NCBI GenBank assembly: GCA_036867785.1
Contig: CP145409.1
Coordinates: forward strand, 744,001 to 808,000
From: Plasmodiophora brassicae
Lineage: Eukaryota; Endomyxa: Phytomyxea; Phytomyxea; Plasmodiophorida
Length of the DNA: 64,000 nucleotides
Reading direction: 5' to 3'
The position numbers were made by a program, and so were the translations under genes. Numbering within the stretch: position 1 is the stretch's first letter; each line of letters opens with the position of its first letter. Below are positions 42,940 through 54,232 of the stretch, piece after piece. Under the pieces are notes generated by a model. That model did not search any database. It had not been told where the DNA came from and saw only the letters and a list, made by a program, of their open reading frames with translations.

Positions 42940-44264
42940 ATGCAGGTAGACTTGTCGTGGACGTCCACGGGTATCATTGGGCCGATGTTTGCCGTGCGGT
43001 GTGCGGATTGCCGGCTGACCGCCGGCGACAGCGTCGCTGCGCGTCGAGGCCATGCCGTCGCTGCTAGCGCTGGCTTGCGAGTCGGCAAGCGACGCGTGCG
43101 ATGCCGGCACTGCCGAGGCGAAGTCGTCGACGCCGATCGTGGCCATTGCTACACTTGCAATGCAGACCGCGCCCTGGTTGGAGTCATCGTGATGGGTTGC
43201 AGAGGCGGGCACGGGGGTGACGACTGTCGTACACGTACAGGAGCAGTTTCTCGTGTGTGCTGAAAGTTCGACCTGCAGAGACCAGCAGGCGCTTCCTACC
43301 GACTGCATCGTAGCTGTATGCCAACGCGCCGTTCTATGTGGGCCGGAAACGTCTGAACTAACGTGGGTCGTTCGTTTCAGGAGGACGCGGAATGTCAGTG
43401 TTCGATATGTATGCAGACAGTACCAGCGGGTGATTTCGCTGTTCAGTTCCCGTCCTGCCGACACGCTCTGGACCTAGAGTGTTTCGAGGCCTTCGTGCAA
43501 TCTGCCGTCAACAACCGGCAGATTGCACCCAGTCCCGAGCGGAACTTGTACTCTCTAAACTGTAAGCCACATGCCTACGCAACGCCACGGTGGGTATCGC
43601 GTTTGAGTGTCTGTCCTCAGGCCCGATGCGTTGCCCCGAATCTCTGCTCGTGTACACCGATACCATACGCCTGGCCGGCGATGGCGTCTACCAGCGATTC
43701 AAGCTGTTTGCGACGGAGATCTCACTGACATTGGCATCGGGAGGCATGTTCTGCCCGCACCCAAGGTTCGTAGCCACCCATTCAAGCAGTCTGCGACTGC
43801 ATAACAGTGTGAGCAGGTGCGGCACGGGTATCATGGGTCCACTGCCATCATCGCGAGTTATAGATTGTCCCAATCCGGATTGTCGGCGGCCAATCTGCCT
43901 TCGCTGCTTGGCGGATGCCGTCCAATGCGGGTGCAGACGTGGAACCGTCCCTGCCGACCTGCCAGGGTCTAAGCGGTGCCCTTTCTGCTCAAGTCCCGTA
44001 ACGCATTACAAGGACGACGGCTGTCACCATATCGGGTATGGAATTGGTGGATGCCAAGGGCGTAATCCGGATGGAACTGTTTGCGGCCGTCACTGGTGGT
44101 AAGCGTTCCTACTTCGTTTTCTGGGGATCACGACGCTTACGTGACGCTTCAGCTACGTTTGCTTGTGTGAATGGCCTGGGCCAACGTGTATGCGAGATCA
44201 CTGGTTCTGCTCGAGCTCTTGTGACTGCCCAGGCCGACGTGAAACTCCAGATCGAACGACATAA
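42940..44264 (+). CDS. Parkin-type RING-between-RING E3 ubiquitin ligase
   Basis: RBR ligase with Parkin-like layout. A RING0-like zinc module comes first (MFAVRCADCRLTAGDS, VRCRHCRGEVV, HCYTCNADRALVG). RING1 follows (CSICMQTVPAGDF, CRHALDLECF, SLNC|PMRCPESLL), then IBR (GGMFCPHPR|CGTG, DCPNPDCRRPICLRC) and RING2 (CPFCSSPVTHYKDDGCHH). The catalytic Cys is the one in DGCHH, equivalent to human Cys431 next to His433, and all zinc ligands up to CMRDHWF are present. That last motif matches Parkin's C-terminal CMGDHWF, which other RBRs lack; here a short tail follows. Introns: gtaagc...cctcag near 43561-43619, gttcgt...gagcag near 43765-43816, gtaagc...cttcag near 44098-44151. The 5' end is uncertain: no clear ubiquitin-like domain was found and an upstream exon is possible. 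Confidence 0.78.
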
Positions 44265-44294
44265 ACATTGTAGGTTTAGCATTGAGTTTGGCCG

Positions 44295-46730
44295 TCATTG
44301 CCTAGATAGCGACGACAGCTTATTGGGAGAAAGAGGGATCCTTGGTCGCGCTCCGCCCACCGACAACATCCCGGCGGGGCCCGACTTGCCACCGGATGCT
44401 TCTCGGAACGGCTGTATCGGCATCTCGAACGATATGCCCAGTTTCACCATCTTTTGCGACAGGAACGATAGCAACGCGCTCTTGGCACGTCTGAACTCCC
44501 GATCTTGGACCCAGTAGAATCGCGATTCGACTCGGATGAGTAGCGAGATGCTTGTCGACTGGTTAACTCCCCACCAGGATACAGTCACCTGCGGTTTCCA
44601 GCTGTCCGGGTTCAGCGCCACATATCGTAAGAGCGCTGCGCGAAGCCGGTCGATGGTCGCAACCGGTGTGCTAATCGCCACTTCGATCTCCGTCCTCAGC
44701 ACGGCCTTCAGGTTCGCATACCCAAAGTTGATGATATTGACATCACAGAGGGTCTGGTTCGACATCCTGACGATCTTGTTGGCCGTATCCCTAAAGCGGG
44801 TCTCAAGCACACCTGGCCGATTTTATAACGTCAGAAGCCGCGTTCGTTAGTTGCAATCCCCTTACCGATTTGGTGCACTCGGTATCGCTTTCCGTTGATT
44901 TCGACAATGTCGTTCACCTGCTCCAACATCAGGGACTGCCAGTGAAGGGTATCGATTGTCACGCTACCTGGTAAGGCCTCGATGCGAAAACAAACGTGAT
45001 GCTCTGTGCCAAGGAGAGCAATCAGGCCTCGCGAATCGGAACGAACATGCCCGCATGGACCATACCTCAACGGCTCGTGAAATCGCCTTCCTGCACATAC
45101 ACGTGATGAGTAAATCGTACTTCATGAAATTGCACAAGCATGCACGCACCCAGTCGCGAACGCAACGGACAGCATTATCGACGACAACCCGAGGACAATG
45201 TCCTTTACCTCCACTCGGAAGACGAAGCTGATGATGTAGAATGTAATGACGATGGTCGTGACGGCAATCGACACCGTGTCGATCAGCGTGAACAGGTTCT
45301 GCAGCCCAAACAGCCGCCCTGTTAGGTCGTTACGCTGCCTGCCAAATTCACCAACAGCCGTCACGAAATCGCTCCTTGTTATCGGAACCGGGGCGCGCTG
45401 CACTCCACCAGGGCTGAACAGAAGCCCATACGCCCTATCTGCTATTGCTTCGCTGCCTTCCTGTCAGGCAACAGATCAAAGTCATATCAACAGCAGTGCT
45501 GCATACATAGGGAGACATACTGGGAACAGACGTTGCCACTCCGCAATGGAAATCTCATCCTGACTGGAGTCGTTGACCATGCACGTGAACATAGCATCAG
45601 CAGCAATCTCGAACTGCAACGATTCGTTAGATGTGTACTACGCACGAGCACGATTGTCGTACCTCTTTCTCGGTGGACAGCTCGACGCGGTCGTTGTTCG
45701 TGGCAAACATCCATCGGCCGTCGTCGGTTTGTTGCAACGGCAAGGAGCAGGACCAGTCGCGAATCGATTTCAGTTGCTCACTGAACTCACGATGGCGAAA
45801 TTCCCTGTACCGTTGCAGGAACGTCGCGTTCTTCAGGTACTCATCCGTATAGCACAGGTGGTCAAGGACGAAATCCAAGAAGGCCATGTCGTGGATCTGC
45901 TTGTTGAAGTGCTTGAAAGCGAACATGCGTTCAGCGATGCGGACACCAACGACCCTGACGAACCAGATGATCAGCGCCCAGTAGGAGGCCCGAATCGTCC
46001 GCTCGATGTGGGTCCAGGCAGGGAACGATTCCGAGTAGAACGCAAACAGCCAGTATCGACAAACGATGTGGTCGACCAGAACAAGGAAGAGTATGACCCG
46101 GAGCGGCCGTCTGAATGTTTCCTGGGTCAACGCCACGAACCAGCGCGGGCGCATCTGGATCCAGGTCGGGACTCGCAAGATGATCTTGGATATAATACCA
46201 CATGCCAGAATGGAGAACATGATCAGCCCCGGCAGAGCGCATAGCTCCCAGTGCTGCAGGTTGCTATCGCTTGGGAACTTCTGCCGGGTCCACTTGGGAT
46301 TCCAGGCAAAGTGGATCGCGACGACGCTCAGCGACCCAAACATGATGACAAGGATGAACCATCGTCGTATCAACCAGCGGAGGCCTTTTCCCACATACGA
46401 ACGTGCCCGCTCTAACCTTGTCTGTGAACGCCTGGCCCTCGCCGATCCCGACGGCCGATGAATGACAGTAAGACGGCCTGTCGAACAGGTCATGATAAGA
46501 ACGGACAGGATTGGGTTCCGGATTCTGTTCGTTGTACCTGGTGTGTACGGGTCGTCGTCGGGCTCGGCAACGTCCCAGAGCGAGGCCAGCGGCGTGCCAC
46601 TGCTTCGCCGCATGGTGCTCTGCAGAGCGTGCCCCAGGTCGGGACCCGTGTCGGCCGATAACGTATCTTGGAAAGCGACAACGTGTTGCTCCTCGGCATC
46701 GGACGGCACCTGGTTCGTATCGTCCACCAT
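44295..46730 (-). CDS. MscS-like mechanosensitive ion channel
   Basis: Eukaryotic MscS family channel of the MSL/MSY type, which vents ions under membrane tension at the plasma membrane or organelles. The long N-terminal region is cytosolic and acidic. Membrane helices: RRWFILVIMFGSLSVVAIHF, LPGLIMFSILACGIIS, VILFLVLVDHIVCRYWLFAF and SYWALIIWFVRVVGVRIAE. A middle domain (DFVLDHLCYTDEYLK, ATFLQRYREFRHREF) precedes two more helices, VTTIVITFYIISFVFRVEV, and the pore-lining LGLSSIMLSVAFATG. The C-terminal vestibule has a beta-rich part (VTIDTLHWQSLMLEQVNDIVE, cut to its core) and KAVLRTEIEVAISTPVATIDR. ATG 46730 replaces a GTG further upstream. It ends 31 bp from the Parkin-type gene, tail to tail. 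Confidence 0.82.
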
Positions 46731-46850
46731 GGCAACCGGCACTGGAACAACAAGCGTTCGGGACACCTAACCGGGAAACGCAACTGGCGCCAGATTAATC
46801 CGCACACGGAAGGTCAACATCAGCTTATGCCGAAATGTAGATCCGTTCGT

Positions 46851-48819
46851 TTAATGTCCCAATGCCTTCAGCTGCTCGCGTATGCCAGCTTCTCTGCCAA
46901 GCTTGTCCTTCTGTTCAGGCGTGAGCGACAGCGACGGGTCCGCCTTGATAGCCTCCTTGAGTTGTTCGATCTGCCGCAGCTTCTTGAGGAGGCCCTTGGC
47001 GGCTTTCGCGGAATCCGCCGAGGGGGTCGTCGCTTCTTCAGCAGCGGGCGCAGGTTCTTCGGCAGTAGCTGAATCGTTGGTGCTAGCTGTATCGTTGGTT
47101 GCAGAATTCCTTGCCCGGCGCTCCCGGCGAGCCTGATTCCTAGAGGCCTTCTTTGGGTCTGACGTCTTGGGTGCACTGGTCGCAGGCAAGTCCTGGGTGA
47201 TTTGAGGTCCGCCACTTTGGACGTTACGAAGCTGTTGCAGCATGGCACTGATTCCGTTCGTTGAACCCGATCCTGATGCCGCCGCTGCCGCTTCTCGAGC
47301 CTTTGGCGGACGATAGGCGGTGGTCTTGGATGCGCCTGCGGCAGAGATCTGGGACGCTTCCGAAATGTCTTTCGACTTGGCCAGGACCTCGGGCGACGAT
47401 GGCTCATTTGGGTACAGGGACTGTTCCTGCAAGGCGACGAACTGCACGTCGACTAACTTCTCGAAGTCGTGCTTAACGAGCAGTTCGCCATGGTACTTGA
47501 ACACGCTGAATCCGTTATCGACCTGAAGGAAATCGATTAGCGAAGCGAGAACGATCGTGCGTCATGGGGTGTGGTCATACCCGACGCCATGGAAACAGCC
47601 TAGCAGTTACGAGGCTGGACGAATCGGGCGACCACATGACGAATTTGCTGCCATGGTCGGATGCAGTGCCAAGGAGCCTCTTGGCGTCGCGATCAAAGAA
47701 CCACATGCTTCCTGGCAGGTTTCCGTACCCACCAACTAGCAGATACCGACCCGACGGGCTCCAGCGCACAGTATTCCATGCATTCTTCCCTAAATCGAGG
47801 ACGCACTTCCCTGAGGAGGACGCACATATCCAGGCACGTCGGCCGCAAATCACGGCGAACTCGCGCTTGTTCTTCACTGGGTTCCATTCGACATCGGCGC
47901 AAGCACCATCTGTGGCAGCGGAACAAATTGTCGACGCAGGTGTAACACCATCAGCTGGCAGAATAAACAGTGAAGCCGTTCCTAAACATCTGCATTAGCT
48001 TACGGTAGCAGTAGCAATAGTAAACAACGAAGTACCGTAGTAGGATTGTCCTGAGGCGTCATGGGCAGCCGACGCTTTTACCAGAGCAGCGTGCCCAGCT
48101 GGCGCCCAGAACACTTCGACATCGTCAGACTGATAGAACGATTTCGAGCAGACAACGGTGTCGAACGCGGCGACATTGTAGATCGAACATTTCGAGGGCT
48201 GGCCCTTCTTCCCGGCAACGAGTACCACAACGCGGTAAGACGGCACCGTCGATGGGCCCAACCAAAACCGTATCATGTCTGGAATGTGTAACCTCCAGAC
48301 ATAAGGTCGCCGCTCGTTATCAGGCACCGACGCTTCCAGGTCGTATCCGAGTAGCTCGGATCCGTTCAGGAGCCATGCTGTTTTCTCGTCCGAAGAGAAC
48401 TGTACTGGGTTCCCGGCGCTCTTCTCCAGTCGTTTCCTTCTGGATCGAAGCAGACATGCACCGGTGGCCACTGACCACACTGCCATGTTGTTGTCGGTCT
48501 CGCTGGTGAACTTCCGCCATGTGCACACATACGCGGATTTCGGCGAGAAACAGACAAAGGAGACGCCAGGTTCCGGAATGGACACTGCCGGTGCTGGGAC
48601 ATCACGCTTACCGACAGCGATATCCTCCGATCGGATGAGGTGAAGGCTAGACGACTCCTCGCCGGCGATCGCCAGGAACTGTCCATCCGACGACCACGCA
48701 TTGTACGATCCAGCACCGATTTTCACATCGATGCGCTGCATCGACTGAAACGGCGGCGATGCAATCGAGTACGCATCGGACGAGACGCTGCTCAGCAAGA
48801 CGGGCGACAGCATCGACAT
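46851..48819 (-). CDS. EIF2A: Eukaryotic translation initiation factor 2A
   Basis: WD-propeller factor that delivers initiator tRNA in a GTP-independent, non-canonical way. N-terminus MSMLSPVLLSSVSSDAYSIA aligns with the human start. Then SYNAWSSDGQFLAIAGEES, SFVCFSPKSAYVCTW, LGPSTVPSYRVVVLVAGKKG, GQSYYGTSLFTIAT, WNTVRWSPSGRYLLVGGYG, GSMWFFDRDAKRLLG, GFSVFKYHGELLVKHDFEKL and TAYRPPKAR. The C-terminal basic/Ala-rich region ends in a helical KLRQIEQLKEAIKADPSLSL, matching the human tail KKLKAIEQLKE. Three or four exons; one intron lies near 47940-47995 and another near 47530-47580. Alternative start 48813. Confidence 0.9.
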
Positions 48820-48975
48820 CTGAGTTGGGCGCCGTGCAAATGAGGCCTCACAGTCCGCCACGGACTCCGCGCCGGATTGTCTGCCCCGCGGTTCGGTACC
48901 TGGCTGGCGGCTTCCCAATACCTCTAGGCAGCCTGACAGTCACGTTCTGCGCTGTCGCCAATCGTTGCAGGCCAT

Positions 48976-49680
48976 TTATTGTCGTGTGTTTATTGATCCC
49001 AGCATCGCTGTCAGACGATCCAGTTTCGACGTCTGTAGGAAAGGTTCCATCAGCCATGCGCCCAGCTGGATGGTCCACTGGTCGCGGGTTAATCGCGAGG
49101 ATCTGCCTCCCCGGTGCTTCCCGAACGTGTTCACGATGACAGACTTGACGATGAGTTCCTTTGCGTACATGTCAAGTGTTGATTGCAACTCCCGTGCTGG
49201 CCAGTCAATAGTCAGTCCAGTGCGACAGCAAGCATCAGGTCACCAACCAAGGTCATCTATTTGCCAATTTGACAGACACATTGCCCTTGCCAGGTCCGCA
49301 TTTCTAGTGTTGAAGAGCCGATCCCGAAACGCCTCAAATGATGCGACTCCATCCCGAAGAGACACGTACGCCCGTCGCTGTGAAGTGACACGTTCAGTTC
49401 AACCGTCACCGGCCATGCCGGTCCCTGTTACCAGTTCAGCCAGCACTGCCCAGGCTTCACGCTCTTTCGCAAGCGCCGTTGCTTCCAGATCGCCCTCTCT
49501 AACTTCATCGCCGTCGCCGGCATATACGATTTCTAGCTCCAGCATGATGTTCACAAGGCATTGCACAAGCGCGAAACCTGTCGCGCTTAGCTGCGTCCAC
49601 GTGCTGCGGCAGTCAGCAAGGGCCTGCGCCACCGTCGACACGCATGCTGCCCATTCCGGATGCATGTCGTTGCGCAGCAT
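48976..49680 (-). CDS. CINP: CINP-like protein (CDK2-interacting protein family)
   Basis: Similar in layout to CINP, a small helical genome-maintenance protein that binds CDK2/CDC7 and, in recent work on animals, a ribosome-biogenesis AAA ATPase. First exon: HPEWAACVSTVAQALADC and CLVNIMLELEIVYAG. Middle exon: SLRDGVASFEAFRDRLFNTR. Last exon: MYAKELIVKSVIVNTFGK, then LTRDQWTIQLGAWLMEPFL and KLDRLTAML, corresponding to human MYRKELLLKRTV...LSYLSMWLHQPYV. The start at 49680 is the first ATG in the open frame. About 200 residues, as in animals. The match is by pattern and should be considered probable. Confidence 0.6.
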
Positions 49681-49832
49681 TGGCGCATTGCCGCCTTCGC
49701 GACTACCTACGCAAAACGTGGCAACAGGCGACTTCAACGCAAATCTGGAACAGGAACGCCTGAGGCGTTATAGGCGCTCTTTAACCACGACTGCAGAACG
49801 ATAGGAGCGCCGCAAATGAACCAGTGTGGCCT

Positions 49833-50081
49833 CTATTCGCGGGAGCCGCTCTTGTGTTTGTCGGCGAACTTGAGAAGGTGCACAGCAAGAAATGCCACTG
49901 GGTCCGTCGGCCTTAACTTGTCCATTAGCATCAGGATTGGTAGGAGCGCCGGCGCGATCTCCTTCTCGAGGTATTCAGACGGGCCGGGCATAGGTTCTGA
50001 CGTCGCAGCCGCCTCTGGCTGCGGAACAGCTTCTTGCCCAGGGACGTCCTGCGGAGGTACCGGCTCCTGCATAACCGTCAT
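49833..50081 (-). CDS. Small DPY-30 domain protein
   Basis: 82 residues. A Pro/Glu/Ala-rich N-terminal part is followed by the DPY-30 helical hairpin: EYLEKEIAPALLPILMLMD, then RPTDPVAFLAVHLLKFADK, matching the family signature RP.DP..FLA..LL. DPY-30 modules dimerise and dock onto amphipathic helices in COMPASS histone methyltransferase and in ciliary radial-spoke and adenylate-kinase proteins. Which applies here is unknown. ATG 50120 is an alternative start. Only 95 bp separate it from the divergent F-box gene. Confidence 0.75.
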   Translation of the reverse strand: MTVMQEPVPPQDVPGQEAVPQPEAAATSEPMPGPSEYLEKEIAPALLPILMLMDKLRPTDPVAFLAVHLLKFADKHKSGSRE

Positions 50082-50176
50082 GAGAACCAGCGATAAGCGC
50101 ACAGCATTCCTACGAACCATGTTCGACACAGGTAGGTGACGTGCAAGTGCCGTCTGAGACTGTTGGCCAGGGTACG

Positions 50177-51958
50177 ATGACGGAAGTCAATCATCACTGG
50201 GCCGGACTGCGGGAAACGCGGCCGATGATGCAGTCCGGCTGTATGTTGGACACTGGATCGCTCGAGCATGTCGGGACGTTCCTGCGCGGGACCGAGATCG
50301 CTCGCATTCTGGCCGTGTCCTCGTTCTTCCGAGCGACACTCGACACTGTGCCCACCTGGCGACGCCTGTGCTCGCGCTGCCCGGACCCTGATGTGGTCGC
50401 CGTTGATGGGCGCGTCTTCGAGTTGAGGATTATGACGCTGGATGAGCTGCGGTCGCTCTACAGAACATTACTTTATTTCAAGGCGCTGGAGGTCCCGTGC
50501 AATGTCATTGTTGAAGGGGTATTTCAATCGTCAGCGGATGATGACCTACAGACGATTGCAGAAACACTGGATGATGCGCCAGAGACGTTCTGGTCGTCCG
50601 CAGGATCTATTACAGAAGATTGCGATGACCTACTCGTGTATCGACTGGCACATGCGTTATCTGTCGTCCAGAGCGTCGAGATAAAGCCTTTCAGAGCTCG
50701 CTATCAGCAGGTTGTCGTTTGGTAGTGACGCATTGCTGTCAGTGATCTGATTCGTCTTCACTCCTCAGGGAATGCAGTGCTATGCCCCGGTACGTGCCCG
50801 CGTCGTTATTCGACTTTTCGAGGATGATCCAGATAGTGAAACGCATGCTAGTGAATGGAAAATGCTGGATAATGAAGACCGTAAGAAGCGCTCCGTGACG
50901 CCCAAATGGTTTACACTGATTGTGTCTTTAGGGTATGCCACTTTCGATCTCGGTAGCGTGCTAGCTGTTGGTGCATTCCTACGCATTGAAATGGCCGGTC
51001 GCCGTACACGTCAGCTTTCCGATGGACTGTTCTATTCGTGTCTGGAGAGCGTTGTCGCTAAAGGCGTTCCAGTTGCTGTGCTTTCGGATGACGTGCCCTT
51101 CATACGCCTGCTTCATTCGCGTGTATCCAGGCACGTTTCTGTAGCGTTCGACCGGTTCTGTGAACAAATTGCCCAGCATCGGACATCTGCTCAGAAAGAA
51201 GTTGGTGCAGCAAATGATATGCGCCTCGCCTTCCTCCGCGTATCGCAGTTAGTTGTGGAGAAAGACATTCCTGGAGTTGTGTCAATAGTCACCGGCTTCA
51301 TCAACAACTTGGCGTTCAGAGATGCTGCCGTCCTCCTGGTTGACGAGCACTGTTCGGAATTCGTAAATGAGTACGTTGCCCAAATACCCTCCCTGGGAAG
51401 CCCCGTTCCCGTTTCCAAAGAGGAAACGTACGCTGTCGCTAAGAAAGCCTTATCTGGTGATCGTGATCTCTTTGAAGACCTTCGATGCCGCAACATGCTG
51501 TATCTTAGCGAACAACTTGGTGACCTGTTTTTCAATGCAAAGGATTACAGCCAAGCAGCGGCCTGCTATGCTGCCTGCCACATTCCAGACAAGGTTGGCC
51601 AGTTTTTCCCCTATTGTACGTTTATTTCAATCGATTCACGCTGTTTGGCCAGATCATCTCCACCTATTCGTTGATGTGCCAGCATCCTCATCTCGTGCGG
51701 TTTCTGGTGGCCGTCATCGTGAACTCCCATCTTGATGACAGGGTGCTAGCAGTCGAAGGAGCCCTGTCGCTTCTAGCGTCCAATCATCACCCGTACATTG
51801 CTGCTCTTTTCTGCGACATTGCGGTGTCTCAAGGCCTGATCGATGCTGACACGGCTTGCAGAATGCTTAACATCGTTCCCGTTGCAGAGTCGCCCTCGAA
51901 AGAGATTAACGATCTCGTCGAGACACTATCTGCCGATTACCGGCGCAACGCGACGTGA
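50177..51958 (+). CDS. F-box protein related to plant At4g00755 type
   Basis: Probable SCF ubiquitin-ligase adaptor. Residues 20-70 form an F-box (SLEHVGTFLRGTEIARILAV, FFRATLDTVPTWRRLCSR). Then QTIAETLDDAPETFWSSAGS, DDLLVYRLAHALSVVQSVEI, KPFRARYQ|, and YAPVRARVVIRLFEDD. This block (WSS.G, LIYRL, PF.A..Q, Y....VR) matches the beta-sandwich region of the plant F-box family exemplified by At4g00755. A long helical C-terminal half (FNAKDYSQAAACYAACHI, FGQIISTYSLMCQHPHLV) has no family I know. Introns near 50721-50768 and 51595-51625. ATG 50177 is the first in frame; the stop is at 51956. Confidence 0.72.
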
Positions 51959-52220
51959 CGCTCTTTGCATTCAGTAGTCTAATCCCTATCATAACGTTAT
52001 CGATAAAGTGAACGCCAGATTGGCTATCCGATGACCGAGTTCCGAACAAATGTGCACGCTGGTATTGGCAAGACTGTGCCCCGTTGACGCAAGTCACACG
52101 AATCGCCCGTCAATACGTGTAGCCGTTCAGGGACCCGTAGACTCTAGGGGCGCACTTATCATCATCTCCTACCTGGGTTCATTGTTTTTATTGTCCACAA
52201 CGAAGAATGTGCCGACAGCC

Positions 52221-53043
52221 ATGGTAAAGCAGAATGAGTACAGTGGAGGACCCTGGAAACAGTCGGCCGTGTACGCATCTCGATACAGGGAGGGATCGTC
52301 GCCAATCGCCACTGTCGGGAAGGCCAGCAGTGCGCAGTGGACGGATCTGTGCACGGACATCGCACAGAGCGCGGTCTGCGCGGACCCCGTATCCGCCGCC
52401 ATGGACACGGATGGTCGACCTGGCGCCGTCCGACCGCGGCTCAAGCCCAAGCATAAGCCCGTCCGGGCGCGATGTCGCCGACTGAAGATCGGCAGCTGGG
52501 ACTTCGTACCCGCCTATGAGCCCATCGAATGCAAACTGCTGTTCTCCAGGTCGTCCGCGTCGTGCACAGTGTCGAATACGCCTAGTGAGCCATACTGCAG
52601 GAAGAAGCTCGTCTGGGAGTGGAAGGCCGATCCGAATACCAAGAGGAAGATTGAGATCGGCTTCACTACAATAGATAACTTATGTAGGCGTTCATCGCTC
52701 ATCGCCGTCCATACCCGGTAATTGCCTGACGGCACTGATGGCAGATGGCGATTACTTGGGGAGCAATGTATCGCGCTTCGTTGTCACCGTAAAGAGCCTA
52801 CCAGTGCTATACTATGGGACTGTTACGGCGAATACGCCAATCAAGTGGGCTCAGAGTCCCGATTTCACTGGCGGGCAAATCAAAACGTCATCGATGCACG
52901 AGCTGGACCTCAGCATGGATCAAGCTGGTCTGGCTGTATTCCTCCAATCGATATGTGACTACAGCGACAGGCAAGTGATGAATAGTATTGCTGTCGAACG
53001 CGTGCTAATCGATATTGGTCGCCCAGTTTCGGTGAGATGGTAA
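52221..53043 (+). CDS. Unrecognised protein, two exons
   Basis: Starts MVKQNEYSGGPWKQSAVYAS and carries a basic patch (RLKPKHKPVRARCRRLK), then KLVWEWKADPNTKRKIEIGF. The intron from about 52681 (gtaggc) to 52742 (ggcag) gives TTIDNLY|GDYLG exactly. Exon 2: NVSRFVVTVKSLPVLYYG, SMHELDLSMDQAGLAVFLQ and VERVLIDIGRP. No domain is recognised; the alternating hydrophobic pattern suggests a beta-rich fold that may bind nucleic acid through the basic patch. The stop (53041-53043) overlaps the ATG of the next gene, and the same bases form a good donor (gtaaga), so the two genes could be one. Confidence 0.5.
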
Positions 53044-54029
53044 GAAGACGGCGCTCTAGAGACGAGGCTGTTCTCGGTCTGGATGGGCCAGCCGCTGAAC
53101 CCGCTCTTAAGCGGGCGCGAGTCGGTTCGTTTGTAGCGTCACCTACGATCCCCGTATGAGAATCCTTACTACGCTCAGCTTCTTGGTTGCTGACACGATC
53201 TCAGACTGTATCAGGAACATCTCCGACGAAAGCTGTTATATCTTCTACGGCGACACCAGCGCCTGTAATGTCAGGCTGTTCCTGTTCAGGGCCTTGCGAC
53301 CCACTTTCCTGTACATGTGTGCAATTGCTCCAGGCGTGCAACGCAAACATCTGCATGTGCGGTCGCTTGTGTCGGAGTCCTCTCACTTGTCTGTCTGAGA
53401 AAGGCGTCTCTCTGAATCGTCTTCGTTCGCATCGATGTCTTGCGGATAACCTTGCCATGGGCCAGGAACGGAAGCCCATGCAACAATTGTTTGGACGAAT
53501 TCGCCTACCTTGCTGCAAGTCGGAAACAATCGTCATCAACGCTTTGGCAGTCGGCATGCGATGCTTCTGTGGAATTGTATGGGACTATTCGTTCTGTCGG
53601 CGAACACTGGTCCAGACTGGCCGTCCGAATGTGATATTCCACTGCCCCAAATGCCGAACATGCCAGTCCGGGGATTCGCGCCATTGCGATACATGTGGTG
53701 TTTGTTCATCTCCAGGGCATCCATGCCCGTGCAGCAAACGGTCTGCTGTTGCTTCAGTCACCCAACAACAATCGAAAACGGAAGCCAACTTTGTGGCCAG
53801 CATTCTGGACGATGGTGACGACGTGCGAATGTCGACGCCAACGGAACTGTCCCCTGGTGACAGCCCAGCCCCATCGGCGATATCGTCGACGACGTCCCCG
53901 CAGGACACAGCGGCGACTGGCACGTCGTTATCGGACCTGTCGCACTGGTCACTGGCCATGCTTGGCCTTGGCGTCAAACCTCGCTTCTACGAGGACCTGC
54001 AGGCGCTCATTGCCGAGCTATACCGATGA
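53037..54029 (+). CDS. CXC-domain and zinc-ribbon protein
   Basis: N-terminus MVRRRRSRDEAVLGLD, then a second basic patch LKRARVGS: a likely nuclear signal. An intron from gtatga (near 53154) to ctcag (about 53204) joins SPTIP|TVSGTSP. A Cys-rich CXC-like domain follows: GCSCSGPCDPLSCTCVQLL, NICMCGRLCRSP, comparable to MSL2/TSO1-type CXC repeats that bind DNA. A second Cys-rich module has MRCFCGIVWDYSF, FHCPKCRTCQSGDS and HCDTCGVCSSPGHPCPC. The tail is Ser/Thr-rich with SLSDLSHWSLAMLGLGV. Probably a chromatin or DNA-binding protein. It may be fused to the upstream gene (see that entry). Confidence 0.55.
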
Positions 54030-54232
54030 CATTGCCTTATTTGTTACCTAATATAATGTATATCGTACCCGTGCGTTGCTGGATGACGTTGCAGCGTGTT
54101 TGCAATCGCGGTGAGTGATCATCAATACCAGGCGAATGGCGCGGCAAATCTGGCACGTGATCTGAGTTCGGATCTGACGCTCCAGACGGGGGGGCGGGCC
54201 CTTCTATTTCGTGTATCGGGTTAACGCCCGGG

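Noticed and set aside
42890-43000. Ubiquitin-like domain in another plus frame (DVDHAGRLVVDV, LPAD)
   Set aside because: It overlaps the RING0 frame, lacks the second half of the fold and runs into a stop; it may be coincidence.
43999-44040. Apparent loss of the RBR catalytic Cys (HHIGY instead of HMKC)
   Set aside because: On realignment with Parkin the catalytic residue is the Cys before HH (human Cys431); the later Cys is a zinc ligand and has a counterpart in GGC.
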